NCBI GenBank assembly: GCA_030762935.1
Contig: CM060884.1
Span: 70,743,696-70,807,695, forward strand
Direction of reading: 5' to 3'
DNA: 64,000 nucleotides
From: Hymenopus coronatus
Taxonomy: Eukaryota; Arthropoda; Insecta; Mantodea; Hymenopodidae
Below are positions 1-11,208 of the stretch, piece by piece. Position 1 is the stretch's first letter. Each line of letters starts with the position of its first letter. A program made the position numbers and the translations under genes. The notes under the pieces are model-generated. The model searched no databases and was not told the DNA's origin. It saw only the letters and a list, made by a program, of their open reading frames with translations.

Positions 1-197
1 GCTTTGTGTGGTGGATACTGCTGAAACAAAAAAAGGAGTAATGTTAATTCGGTGCTTGTTTTGTGTTAATGAATAAGATTTAGGATTTAAGCTACGAGGG
101 ACGTTCAATATGTTCTTAGTAAAAGATAGAAAAACAAATTATTTTTGGTAGCTTTTTTCAATATAATCTCCTTTTAGCTTGATTTCAAGCGTTTCTT

Positions 198-499
198 GTC
201 GTCCTCCGTGGTGTAATGGTTACCATGCTGACTTCATATACCCAAGGTCGCGGGTTCAAACCCGGTGGAGGACAATGGATTTTTTCGGGTGCAAAAATTC
301 TTAGCATGGCTTCCTTCTGAAGGGAAGTAAAGCTGTTGGTCCCGTGTCGTAGATTTACGGCATGTAAAAGAACCTCAAGCCTGATAGAGAGGCCTCTGAG
401 CAAAATTAACTGGTCTTTCACGCCCAATATAGAATGGGACGCTGAGAACTACAATAGTTAAAGAGCGTCCATAAATAACACGCCATTTACACTTTCGCC
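198..499 (+). mobile_element. SINE-a, full length
   Basis: A tRNA-like head (GTCCTCCGTGGTGTAATGG as A box region, GGGTTCAAACCC as B box, closing GGAGGACA) at 201-274 is followed by a body ending near CCATAAATAACACGCC. Target duplication AGCGTTTCTT lies at 188-197 and 500-509. It is inserted in the mariner C-terminus. Confidence 0.88.
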
Positions 500-570
500 A
501 GCGTTTCTTCAACTGTTTTAAGCCTTCTAAAATGTAGCATTTCGGAAGGTCCTTAAATACGCATTTTACT

Positions 571-880
571 GCCTCTGTGGTCGAGTGATCAGTGAGATAA
601 CTTTTCACCCAGGTTCGATTCCCGGATGGGGCGGGGAACTTTTCTTAACCAGAGCTATTCTCTATCCCCCACAGGGTTTGGAAGTATACATGTGGGAGTG
701 AATGTGCGTGTGTTTAATTATATAAAATGATAAATCTAATGACAATAACCTATTGTGATCAGATCAGTTGTTTCACGAGTCAAAGCCCCCGATGTGACCA
801 TAGAAATTAAAGGGGGCTATACAAATGAAACATTGCAAAAAAAAAAAAATATATTAATAAATAAAAAAATAAAATAAAAA
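571..880 (+). mobile_element. SINE-g with A-tail
   Basis: The head is GCCTCTGTGGTCGAGTGATC then GGTTCGATTCCCGG; the body includes ATCCCCCACAGGGTTTGG and an A-rich tail at 836-880. It is inserted between two coding pieces of the mariner relic. Confidence 0.8.
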
Positions 881-954
881 ATCACTGGGGGCTAAATATG
901 GTGAATACGGTGGATGCTGGAGTAATTCGAATCTTAATTCGGCCGCGCCAAATT

Positions 955-2565
955 GAGATAAACAATAGTAGAAATAGTCTTAGTACTTTCTCCCTTATAA
1001 GTAGAAGGGGAAATAATGGAATACACTAGGCTAAAACGATAGTCAAATCTTTTAAAAACTGGTTGTCATGTGGTTTATATCCGGTTTTTTTTTTTTTTTT
1101 TTTTTTTTTGCCTCTCGTTGACACATTCCCCAATGAGATAAGTATTTTAAAAATGAACCAATAACAAGAAACATTTCCAAAATGTATATGACATTTGTTG
1201 AACTCTACATTTATTGTGCAGTAAGTTTTTGTATATCTCTTACGGTTTGCTAGTTATATAGAAGTCATCCAGAATGAAAGGTCTTCAGAGGCTATTGCCA
1301 GAAAATTCAAACTTTACATTCTTTTTGTCATGTAAATATATTTTATATATGGTAATATAATCAGAATCGTTAATCATTTTGAGTAAATTAAAATGTTTGC
1401 AAAATTTTCCAGGTAAAGAGTAATTGAGGATGGGGAGAATTTCTTGAAAATCTTCATGTCACATTCTTGAAGGATACTAAATTTAAATATCAAGTTTGGT
1501 ATTTTACCGGCTTTTTACTTTCTCTATACGAACTATGTACATTATGTATAGAGAAGGTATTGTATTGTACCCAAAAATTCGATACCGAGATTTCACCGGA
1601 AATACATGTTCTGAGACTCCCTGAATCAAAAAAAAAAAAAACATTTTTAGAAAAATGTCCGTGTGTAGATGTCTGTCTGTGTGTCTGTGGGCAGCATAAC
1701 TCAAAAACGAAAAGACTGTTAAATACCAAATTTGGTATTTAAGTTCAGTATCTTCGAAGGATGCGACGCGAAGAATTTCAAGAAAATTCCCCCACCATCC
1801 CCAACTACCCTTTACATGGAAACATTTTTGAAAATTTTGATTTTCTAAAAAATGGCTCTAACGATTTTAATTAAAATATCATATATTAAAGATATATACT
1901 TGACAAATAATATGTATATCTTTAATTTTCTGGGAATAGCCTCTGAAAACTACTTATGAATTTTACGGAATTTTGTGTAACTGCTAGACCGTAAGAGATA
2001 GACAAAAACTTACCACACAAAAAATGTAGAGCACGTTAAAACACACGATTTGTGTTATATACATTTTTTTCGTGGAGTTGATCGTATTTTAAATATTCAT
2101 TGTCTTTTGTTTCAGTCTTAAAGAACTTATACTTTTCTCATACGGGAATTTGTCATCTGCTGTCCATACAAACAAAGGCACTTCAGTTACATAGCAACCA
2201 GCTTTTGACTATCACTTTAGCCTATGGTACTCCGTTATTTCGTTTCTACTTACAGGGAAACAAGGAATAAGAATATTTCTGCTAATTTTTTCTCACTTAG
2301 CATGAAGTAAATAGAAGCATAAACTTTTTAACAAAAATTTAGAGATGTAGAGAAAGTCATGTGAATGGATTACATCAGTGTTTTTTTTTTTAAGTTATCG
2401 TGGTCTCAGACATACGACGCATACAGGAAGCTTTTTTTAAAAGTACGTTTTGTTTTTGAATACAGGGAACCCTAAAGCATATATTTCGGTAGGTAACAAA
2501 TATTTGGGTGGTGTGCAATACCTTTTCTATCTATGTACCATGTACTATGTAGAGAAAGTAAAAAA
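955..2565 (-). repeat. FamA outer copy with another FamA nested inside
   Basis: It reads from AACAATAGTAGAAATAGTC to TATTTTACCGG at 1510, is interrupted by an inverted FamA copy, and resumes in the T-run near 2381 with AAGTTATCGTGGTCTCAGAC, ending GTAGAGAAAGTAAAAA. Its first end is replaced by the mariner relic. Confidence 0.8.
1517..2378 (+). repeat. FamA1, complete copy nested in FamA
   Basis: Starts ACTTTCTCTATACG, has a palindromic hairpin at about 1530-1550 and ends GAATGGATTACATCAG. T-runs flank both sides. It defines the family ends because the host copy is known on both sides. Confidence 0.85.
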
Positions 2566-3463
2566 TCTGACGTGTTACACTCACATGACTTTCTCTAGCT
2601 ATTCTACAAAACTTACATAAGATTATTCTTCTTTTCGCATCTTGCTAATCGAGGTACTCATTAGCACAATGTTCTTATTACTTAGTTCCTTAGAAGTAGG
2701 AAAAAAATAAGGGAATACACTAGGTTAAAGCCATAGTCAAATGTTTTAAAAGCTGCCGTTATGCGATTGTCATTACAAACCCCTTCTTTTCTTGGCCAGG
2801 AGTAGAACAAAAGAAAACCGCACACTCCCGTCTTTGAAAAGTCCTTCACAACTGAAACTAATAACAATGAATACCTCGAAAACTGTAAGCTGCACGAGAA
2901 AAATGTATATGACATAACTTGTGTATTTTAACAAGACCTACAGTTTTTGTAGATTAAGTTTTTGTCTATCTCTTACGGTTCACTAGTTGTGTCAAATTAG
3001 CAAAATTCATCCAGAATAAACAGGTCTTTAGAAGATATTCCGAGAAAATTCAAGATATACGTATTATTTGTCAGCTAAATATCTTTAATATACAATGTTT
3101 TAATCAAAATCGTTAGAGCCATTTTTAAGAATATCAAAAATTTCGAAAAAAGTTCCATGTAAAGAGTAGTTTGGGGTGGGGGGGGGGGATTTTTCTCAAA
3201 ATCTTCGTGTCGCATCCCTGGAAGATACTAAACTTAAATACCAAGTTTAATGCTTTACCGACTTTTTGTTTTTGAGTTATCGTGTTCACAGACACACGGA
3301 CACACACACACACACACCGACCTTTTTGTGAAAATGCTTTTATTGGATACAGGGGACCCTAAAACATATTTCCGGTGAAATCTCGGTATCGAATTTTTTA
3401 GTGGAATACAATACTTCTCTAGCCCTATGTACATTGTGCATACGGGGCTAGAGAAAGTAAAAA
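2566..3463 (-). repeat. FamA2, complete copy abutting host exon 5
   Basis: Runs from TCTGACGTGTTACACTCACA to GGGGCTAGAGAAAGTAAAAA, carries a short CA tract near 3300-3317 and ends directly against the open frame of exon 5. Confidence 0.85.
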
Positions 3464-3837
3464 TGAGACCGTGAGATGGTTGCTGGGATATTATAACTCC
3501 TTCATCGGGAGTCAAAGCTGTGGCAGCCGGCAAGCGAACCAGCTTATTGCGGCCACAATATGAAGTGAAAGCATTATAGTATTCAGTCCGCAACTGACCT
3601 GGTCTCCTGCCTCTGGTCGAGGATATCTTCTCAATTTCAGGCTGACGGTGTAGCCGAGTAGTATTACTGGAGGGTGGCGATCTTAGACTCACTAATGTCC
3701 ATGCTGTGGCTGTCGCCGGAATAGTTAACTCACTGCTGCCGAATCGTATGCTACCTCTCCCTCTGTTGGGCTTTAAGTCGTTACCTTCATTGTTGTCGGT
3801 CCCATTGTCTGCTACAGTCTGCCGTCTCCAAGTAGGC
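3464..3837 (-). CDS. Exon 5 of the secreted Ser/Thr-rich protein gene, 3' boundary unresolved
   Basis: After acceptor TTATTTTGTCAG the frame needs two bases from exon 4 and then reads PTWRRQTVADNGTDNNEGN. It stays open through a moderately GC-rich stretch with NGT and NTT sequons, the first downstream cysteine (FTSYCGRN) and no stop before a FamA repeat begins at 3463. A strong internal donor lies at 3599 (GGAGACCAG/GTCAGT, phase 1), so the exon may end there. If it does not, the open frame continues another 45 codons to the repeat edge and through it to a stop near 3255. Further exons probably lie at lower coordinates outside the window. Start edge is fairly secure; end edge is not. Confidence 0.5.
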
Positions 3838-3844
3838 CTGACAA

Positions 3845-4295
3845 AATAACAATGTCACAATTATTGATGGGACAAAATCAACAAATGTATTCACCAAAGA
3901 GCAACCTCCATTTTGTGAACATTGCAGCCAGAGACTATCAGTCAAACACATCATAACGGAATGTGTCCACAGAACCAGCCACCAAACTCCTCCAGATCTT
4001 CAGGCAGCACTCGACGAACCAACCAAATTATCATTGTTTAAATACATAAAAGATTATAAACTTGCTACTGTACTGTAAAATATTGTATACTTTTAACACA
4101 CTGTTGTATGAAACAATACCTAATATATAAGTATTGTTGTTAGAATTCCAATAACTAATGTTACAAGCTAGATATAATCATTGTTGATTTAATATGTAAA
4201 TATTGTATTCAATATGTTATAAAATGTCTTATTGTTACATGATATTGTCGCTACAAGACCTCTATATTTAGACGACATTAAATAAAAACATAACA
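3845..4295 (+). pseudogene. LINE 3' end with C-terminal zinc knuckle
   Basis: The plus strand reads PPFCEHCSQRLSVKHIITEC, a CX2CX7HX4C knuckle, and ends LFKYIKDYKLATVL plus stop near 4078. About 200 bp of AT-rich 3' UTR follows, ending near AATAAAAACATAACAC. Such knuckles follow the reverse transcriptase/RNase H of Jockey- and I-like non-LTR elements. It is 5' truncated, begins a few bases from the exon 5 acceptor of the host gene and lies in its fourth intron. Confidence 0.65.
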
Positions 4296-4395
4296 CAACT
4301 ATTTTGAAACAGTTTCATCAGCACAAAAACAGTTTCACCACTAAAACGGTTTCATAAAACACTTCTGGAAATTGTGTTTTTCTTTCAGGTGTCGC

Positions 4396-4704
4396 TTCCC
4401 CAATAGCGAGATTGTAGATTCTAGTTCATTTGGTTGGTTGACCAACATGGCTGCCCATACACAAGCAGACAAAACGAACGGAAGACTGTGAATTTCGCAT
4501 TGGAAAGTAGAACCAATTTTCAGAAAGTCCATTTTTCGATCCAGTTCATTTACATACACCTAACCTAACCTAGCCTAACATTGACGAAATCTCGAAACAT
4601 GTCGTTCACCTGTCACATGGCCATATTGTTTCCGTAACCAATAGGAAAGACTCAGGTAAAAGCCTTAAACTAAAACTGAACTAGAATCTGCAATCTCGCT
4701 GGCA
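4396..4704. mobile_element. Possible foldback/MITE with 27-bp inverted ends
   Basis: GCGAGATTGTAGATTCTAGT near 4402 and its inverse near 4681-4703 (ACTAGAATCTGCAATCTCGC) enclose about 260 bp containing CCTAACCTAACCTAGCCTAA. No target duplication was identified. Confidence 0.45.
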
Positions 4705-4923
4705 AGCAAAGAGAACCAATTTTCAATTGTTTCACATAGCGACCAGCTTTTACTATCGCTTTAGTTTAATGTATTCCCTTATTTCCCTTCTACTTATAAG
4801 GAAGGAAGTAATAAGACCGTTTCTGCTAATATTTATTTCTATTAGCATGATGTAGATAAAAGAATAATATTTTGTGAGAAAAGTTTTATTGAACAGCCAG
4901 AGAATGGAACACATCAGAGTTTT
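4704..4923 (+). repeat. FamA2 3' fragment
   Basis: Only the last 220 bp: CATAGCGACCAGCTTTTACT through GGAACACATCAGAG. Confidence 0.7.
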
Positions 4924-5105
4924 CATAAATGTGTTTATTTTAATTTAAGCATGTGCTTAAATAAAATGCATTTTTAAGTCCAATAGTGAAAATGTATAGC
5001 TTATACATTTGAGGAGAACATGATAAGTTTCTGTGCAGAGAAACATTAAGTGTTCAGGCACAAAAAATATGCTCGAAAGTCTGCGACCCGTTTCTCCAAA
5101 ATCCA

Positions 5106-5381
5106 AGTGGACGCTCTTTAACTGCTGTGGTTCTCAGCGTCCCATTCTATACTGGGCGTAAAAGACCGCTTAATTTTGCTCAGAGGTCTCTCTACAGGCT
5201 TGAGGATTTTTTACGTGCCCCAAATCTACGACACGGGACCAACGGCTTTACTTCTCTTCCGAAGGAAGCCATTCTAAGGATTTTTACTCCCGAAAACATC
5301 CATCATCCTCCGCCGGGTTTCAAACGCGACCTTGGGTATATGAAGTTAGCATGGTAACCATTACACTACGGAGGACGACAC
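5106..5381 (-). mobile_element. SINE-a, full length
   Basis: The same family reversed. Target duplication TCTCCAAAANCCA lies at 5093-5105 and 5382-5394. The B box is changed by an extra T and G-to-A substitutions. It lies in intron 4 of the host gene. Confidence 0.87.
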
Positions 5382-5404
5382 TCTCCAAAAGCCAACCAAA
5401 ACTT

Positions 5405-5406
<2 letters not shown>

Positions 5407-5452
<46 letters not shown>

Positions 5453-5477
5453 AAAAGAGAAAGGGAGAGAGAGAGGT
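5407..5477. repeat. (GA)n microsatellite
   Basis: An uninterrupted GA run to 5450, then impure GAGA/AAAGAG to about 5477. Confidence 0.95.
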
Positions 5478-6008
5478 TATTCCTATCCAGAAAACAGCCG
5501 AACACAGAGCGTGTTTTGCATGACCTACAGTGACTTTCAAATGGGATGAGGTTTGTCCTTGAGTGCCACCAGGCCGGCAGCCAACCGGAGTGCTGCTGTG
5601 TTCACATATTGCATTCCCTCTTAACTGGGGAGTAACACGCTAAGTGATTCCGTCTCTCATAAATACTACTTGCGCTAACACAAAATATTCAAATTTTACA
5701 AAAAATAATTCACGAGGAAGATAGGGAGTAATGTTCATAGCAGAAACATAAAAACGATAGATTTTTGGCTCAAACAGTTTTCATAATACAAGGAATACAC
5801 ATCATGTCGCCATTGCATGATCAGTATGAGAGTGAGAGGGAAATATGAAACGAGTAGGGAAGCGACCTGGCAACGCAGAGCACGATAACACATCTCATTC
5901 GCTGCAGAGTAGAACTCTTCCCATTTGAAAAACATTACCTATAGTAAGGACCCTGGTCTCCTCTGGAATGACTTCTTGCATCGGCTATTCTGCCTCATCG
6001 TATCGCCC

Positions 6009-6500
6009 GAGGATGTGTTCCATTCACATCACTTTCTCCACAAAATATTGTTACAAAAGAGTATTATTTTTATTCACATCATGCCAATCAAGAGTAGCAT
6101 TAGCAGAAGCGGTCTTATTACTTCATTTTATGTACGAAATACATTGAGCTAAAGTGATTGTCAAATCTTTTAAAATCACGTCGCTATGTGAAACAATTGA
6201 AAATGGGCTCTCTTTGCATGGCCAGCATTACCGCAAAAGAAATATGAAACGAAAGATGACTTCCCGTTTGACCAAATTGAAACCAAACATAGAATATCTG
6301 AGAAACAGTTCACTCTTAAAAAAAACAGGTATGGCATTAATTGTGCGTTTTAACGATATCTACATTGTTGTGTAGTAAGTTTTTGTCTATGTCTTGAGAT
6401 TTACCTGTTACACAAAACTTATCCAACATGCAGAGGACCTCAGAGGGGTTTCCTAACAAATTGAAGATATAAATGGAATTTGCATTTGCATTGCACTTAC
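6009..6500 (-). repeat. FamA2 partial copy
   Basis: Starts GAGGATGTGTTCCATTCACA and decays after AACAAATTGAAGATATAAAT. The GT-tract half is missing. It lies directly beside host exon 4. Confidence 0.65.
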
Positions 6501-6549
6501 ATAGTATATGCAGATAAAGTAATAAATATAGTATTATTGAGGCTGGTAC

Positions 6550-6782
6550 CTTGGACCCATGATGGTGTTGCTTTCTGTGGTGCTGGTTGTGGTTGTAGCG
6601 AACGTAACAGGAGGGCGACGTATAGGAATGGGTCTTCTGCTTGATCTGGTGGTCGATTCTTCCTGATTGGTACTTGTTATGATGGCGGCTGCTGCAAAGG
6701 GTCGCCGCTGAGGATACGACCTGCTCCTGCTACTCCATTCGGTAGTGGTACTCGGAGACGTGGACAATGTTGAGGTGATAAT
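6550..6782 (-). CDS. Exon 4 of the secreted Ser/Thr-rich protein gene
   Basis: Acceptor ATGTTGTTACAG/ATT and donor GGTCCAAG/GTACCA give a 233-nt exon, phase 0 to phase 2, encoding about 77 residues. It begins IITSTLSTSPSTTTEW, then a basic Arg/Pro section (SSRRPIPIRRPP) and a threonine run ending STTESN. Composition matches the upstream exons. The donor is weaker than the others (GTACCA), but its phase fits the next exon exactly: AG+G forms an Arg codon. Its functional role is unknown. Confidence 0.6.
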
Positions 6783-6841
6783 CTGTAACAACATATAACA
6801 GAAAGTTATTTGGATACATTTAATCCTTTTAGTGAAATCAC

Positions 6842-6923
6842 GATCTAATCGTGTTCCAAAAATTCTGCGAGAGTTAACAATAAGGATCTAATCGTGTTCC
6901 AAAAATTCTGCGAGAGTTAACAA
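6842..6923. repeat. 43-bp tandem duplication
   Basis: GATCTAATCGTGTTCCAAAA through GAGAGTTAACAA is repeated once with a 43-bp period, 60 bp upstream of the exon 4 acceptor on the minus strand. Confidence 0.9.
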
Positions 6924-7195
6924 GGGAAAACTCAGTGTATTTTCTATATCATTGCCATAGAGAAAGGTTTTCTGGATCTTTTCAAAGCCTTATCAAAGCG
7001 CTAAATTAGCTTCAAATTTAATTTCTCTAGCTGGTGTTTATATTGGTTGAAAAATAGCGTCATATAGCAAAAAGCTACGAACCGAAGAGGAAATAAGAAC
7101 TACAGTTCGCGATGTATCAGAAGAAAGAGAGTAATTTTGAATTTTCAGGCCTTGATGAAAGTGTTTCTGAGATCAACGTAAGAGAGGAAGATTTA

Positions 7196-7820
7196 CAGGG
7201 TGTTAATGAACTGTACGGAAATATTTTCACAGAATATGTAGATTACTTAAATAAGTAATTTGAGATTATGCCCTGTTTATTGAAATTTCGAAGTAATTGC
7301 TATAAGTTTCTGAAGTGCCAGTACGCCATGTATCGCGGCACTTCGTCTGGAATGAAAATAATAATAATAAAAAACATTTAATTTATGACAGGAATTGAAC
7401 TCATGACCTTTGGGATAGCAGCTTCCTGGCTTACGCATTAAGCCGACACAGCAGTCGATAAAACGCCCCCAGAGTAGGCTACATAACTCAAGAACGTATT
7501 TAATGAATGCTCAGTGTCGTACTGTCAAGTGATTAGTTCGAGATTTTACAGATGTTTGCGACATTAAACCTAGAGAACGCTAGTAACGAGCTGCTAAAAA
7601 TCAATATTTCTATGCTCGGGCAGCAGTTTTAAAGACATTCTAAGCCAGTTTTCAACCTTCCTTGCTTTAACACCGACTTATCAGCAACTGATACCCATAC
7701 GTTTAACGCTATGTGCTGCGTTGTGTTTATCCGGAGTCCATGCATCGCCCATCTCAAATTACTTATATCAGTCACGTGCACAATCTCGCAAATTATTTCG
7801 GCGTAGTTCATTAACACCTG
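7196..7820 (-). mobile_element. TA-flanked MITE (MITE-1), copy 1
   Basis: Imperfect terminal inverted repeats of about 30 bp (CAGGGTGTTAATGAACTGTA against the inverse of CAGGTGTTAATGAACTACGC), flanked by TA at 7194-7195 and 7821-7822. It is 625 bp with no transposase. Inside, on the minus strand, a tRNA-like block (TGTCGGCTTAATGCGTAAGC, then GGTCATGAGTTCAATTCC) is visible. It lies in intron 3. Confidence 0.8.
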
Positions 7821-8034
7821 TAATATTCTAGCTTCAGCGATGAAAATGCATGCAAATAATCCGTGTACTTATCAAAATAGATTTACGGAGGTGTAACCAG
7901 ACAATCTGAATACCCCATTCAGCTATTCTGTATGCTATTGCTTTATTAATTGTAATACGCTTATGTAAATGTGTATTTGGTGATTTTAATTTCTTCAGTT
8001 ACATGAATTAATTGTTTGTATTTAAAAAAAAAAC

Positions 8035-8886
8035 CTGATGTATTCCATTCACATGACTTGCTCTACATTTCTGCAAAAAATTATTGTTAAAAAGCTTAAG
8101 CTTCTATTTACTTCATGCTAAGTGAGAAAAAATTAGCAGAAATAGACTTATTACTTGCTTCCTTGTAAGTAGAAGCGAAAAAATGGAGTATCATAGGTTA
8201 AAGTGACAGTCAAAAGCTGGTTGCTATGTAACTGAAGTTCCTTTGTTTGTATGCACAGGAGTTGAAAAATTCCTGTATGAGAAAAGTATAAGTTTTTCAA
8301 GGCTAAACCAAAAACAATGAATATCTAAAAAACGATCAACTCCACGAAAAAAATGTATATAACATAACTTGTGTCTTTTAATGTGTTCTACATATTTAGT
8401 TTGGTAAGTTTTTGTCTATCTCTTACTGTTTACCAGATACACAAAATTCCGTAAAATTCATCCAGAATAAAGTAGTCTTCAGAGGCATTCCCAGAAAATT
8501 CAAGATATACATTTTATTTGTCAGATAAATCTATTTAATATGCAATATTTTCATCAAAATCGTTAGAGCCATTACTAGGAAAATCAATTTTTTTTTAAAA
8601 ATTCCATGTAAAGGGTAGTTGGAGGTGGGGGGATTTTCTTGAAAATCTCCATGTCGCATCCTTGGAAGATACCAATCTTAAATACCAAGTTTGGTATTTA
8701 ACGGTCTTTTCGTTTTTGAGCTATGCTCCCCACATACACACACACGGACATTTTTCTAAAAAGTTTTTTTTTCTGGTGGTCTCAAAACATGCATTTACGG
8801 TGAAATCTCGGTATCGAATTTTTGGGTGCAATGCAATACCTTCTCTATACACTATGTACATAGTACGTATAAAGAAAGTAAAAAAC
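8035..8886 (-). repeat. FamA1, complete copy
   Basis: From CTGATGTATTCCATTCACAT to ACGTATAAAGAAAGTAAAAA; the CA tract is short here. Confidence 0.85.
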
Positions 8887-9317
8887 AACAGACCAAAAAA
8901 ATTATTGTTTCAGTAAAGAAATATCTGTACATTCATTTCATTAGCCTGAACTTTCTGTAAAGTAAGGTTTTGTATGCCTAATTTTTGATTAATTTTAAAA
9001 TTTTATTTTCAACTTTTTCTTTCGCTTTTAATTCTTTAAAAATATTGAAGAGTCTCCTCATCCATATAATATACATTATATAGTAGATCGAAGGGTTTAC
9101 TAAAATGAAAAGAGATTAGCTTTCTTTGGTACTCATTTCATTACTAATAATTTAAAGCTTTGCATTCTACTCAAAATTGTTTGGCACCCTTCAGACAGCA
9201 TCTGTTATTCGGGCTGGCACTAAAAGGTTAATTCACACCCATAAATGTTATTTTTCCCTAAATTCTTGTATGCTGGATGCTCATATTTTATTTACCCTGT
9301 ATTTAAACTATTCCCAT

Positions 9318-9705
9318 GAGAGCCTTACGAATATGTATGCGACATAAATTGTGTGTTTTAAAGAGCCTTACATTTTTGTACCGTATCGTTTTTATCTATC
9401 TCTTACGGTTTACTGGTTAAGTATAATTAAAAAAATATTCAGAATAAAAAGTTCTTTATAGATTATTCCCAGAAAATTCAAGATATACATTTTATCTCTC
9501 ATGTAAATATTTTACATTTAAGAGATGTTACAGCCATTTTGATAAAATCCAAATTTAGGTATTTTTTTCCATGTAAAGTGTAGTTTAGGGCGGCGGAATT
9601 TTTTTGAAAATCTTCGTGTCACATCCTTTGGATACACTGAACTTAAATATAAAGTTTGGTATTAACGTACTTTTCGTTTTTAGCTATACTTCCCACAGAC
9701 ACACA

Positions 9706-9745
<40 letters not shown>

Positions 9746-10130
9746 TACATACAGGATTTTTATAAAAAAAAAAACATTGGGTTCAGAGGGTCCCAAAATA
9801 TGTATTTCCGCTGAAATTTCGACTTCAATTTTTGGGTTCAATACAATACTTTATCTATACACTGTGTACATAGTACGTGTAGAGGAAGTAAAAATGAATT
9901 GGTTAATCACCAAACTTGATATTTAAGTTCAACATTTTCCGAGATTTTCTAGAAAATAGGATTCTACATGAAGATTTTAGAAAACCTTCCCACACCAAAT
10001 TATGTTTTATGTGGAAATATTTTCCAAATTTTTGATATTCTTATAAACGCCACCAATTATTTTGTATTAAATGACGTATATTAAGCATATTTACATGAAT
10101 AAAATGTATACCTTGAATTTTCTGGACCTT
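9318..10130. repeat. FamA partial copies in opposed orientation
   Basis: 9318-9896 is a minus copy lacking its first 300 bp, with a (CA)n tract at 9698-9742. 9900-10130 is a plus fragment of the core only. Confidence 0.7.
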
Positions 10131-10133
10131 ATT

Positions 10134-10256
10134 ACTTTCTCTACACGGACTATGTACATATTGTATAGAGAAGGTATTATAATACACCCAAAAATTCCAT
10201 ACATGTTTTAGGAACATCTGAATCCAAAAAAAGTATTTTTAAAAAAATGTCCGTCC

Positions 10257-10287
<31 letters not shown>

Positions 10288-10955
10288 GGCAGCATATCTC
10301 AAAAACGAAAAGGCCGTTAAATACCAAACTTGGTATTTAAGTTCAGCATCTTCCAAGGATTGCAACACGATGATTTTCAAGATAATATCCCCACCCCCAA
10401 CCACCCTTTACATGGAAATTTTTTCGAAAATTTTGATTTTCTCAAAAATATCGTATATGGTATATATTTACCTGACAAATAAAATGTATATCTTAAATTT
10501 TCTGGAATAGCATCTGAAGACTATTCTGCATGAATTTTACGGAATTTTGCATAACTGCTAAACCGTAAGAAATGGACAAAAACTTACCACACAAAAAATG
10601 TAGAGCACTTTAAAACACACAATTTATGTTATATACATTTTATTCGTGGAGTTGATCGTTTTTAAAATATTCCTTGCTTTTAGTTTCAGTTTCAGTTTGA
10701 ATAACTTACTTTTCTCATACAGGAATTTGTCAACTCGTGTCCATACAAACAAAGGAACTTCAGTCACCTAGTAACCAGCTTTTGGCTTTTACTTTAACCT
10801 ATGGCACTCCCTTATTTCACTTCAACTTACAAGGAAGCAAGTAATAAGACTACTTCTGTTATTTTTTTCTCGATTAGCATGAAGTAAATAGAGGCATAAG
10901 GTTTTTAATTTGTTTCAGAGATGTAGAGAAAGTCATGTGAATGGAACACATCAGA
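10134..10955 (+). repeat. FamA1, complete copy
   Basis: ACTTTCTCTACACGG to GGAACACATCAGA, with GT tract at 10257-10279. Confidence 0.85.
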
Positions 10956-10987
10956 TGTTTTTTAATGAGTTTACATTGTCAATAAAT

Positions 10988-11135
10988 CTATGAGATGGAC
11001 AAAAACTTACCACACAAAACATGTAGATGTCGTTAAAACAGACAACCTGTATCACATTTTTGTGGAGTTCAACATTTCCGAGATATTCCTTATTGGCTTC
11101 AATATTAAAATAGTTAAGCTTTTTTAAAGGACAAG

Positions 11136-11208
<73 letters not shown>

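Larger units (their letters stand above)
95..945 (-). pseudogene. Third-family mariner 3' half, split by two SINEs
   Basis: The TIR-like end CGAGGGACGTTCAA begins at 95 after a TA. On the minus strand, FELLQHPPYSPYLAPSD lies at about 883-930, with the middle Asp of the usual SPDL changed to Tyr. It continues after a SINE-g insertion as VFKDLPKCYILEGLKQLKKR (near 500-560), and after a SINE-a insertion as LKGDYIEKSYQK and a stop (near 150-190). These three pieces are the ordered C-terminus of a mariner transposase. The 5' half is absent, replaced by a FamA copy. Confidence 0.75.

Noticed and set aside
201..274. tRNA gene candidate
   Set aside because: A and B boxes and a closing acceptor-like stem are present, but the sequence continues into a repeated body with target duplications. 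It is a SINE head; the same applies to the other tRNA-like blocks.
5320..5505. Leu/Ser-rich and Arg/Glu-rich frames
   Set aside because: Translations of the (GA)n microsatellite.
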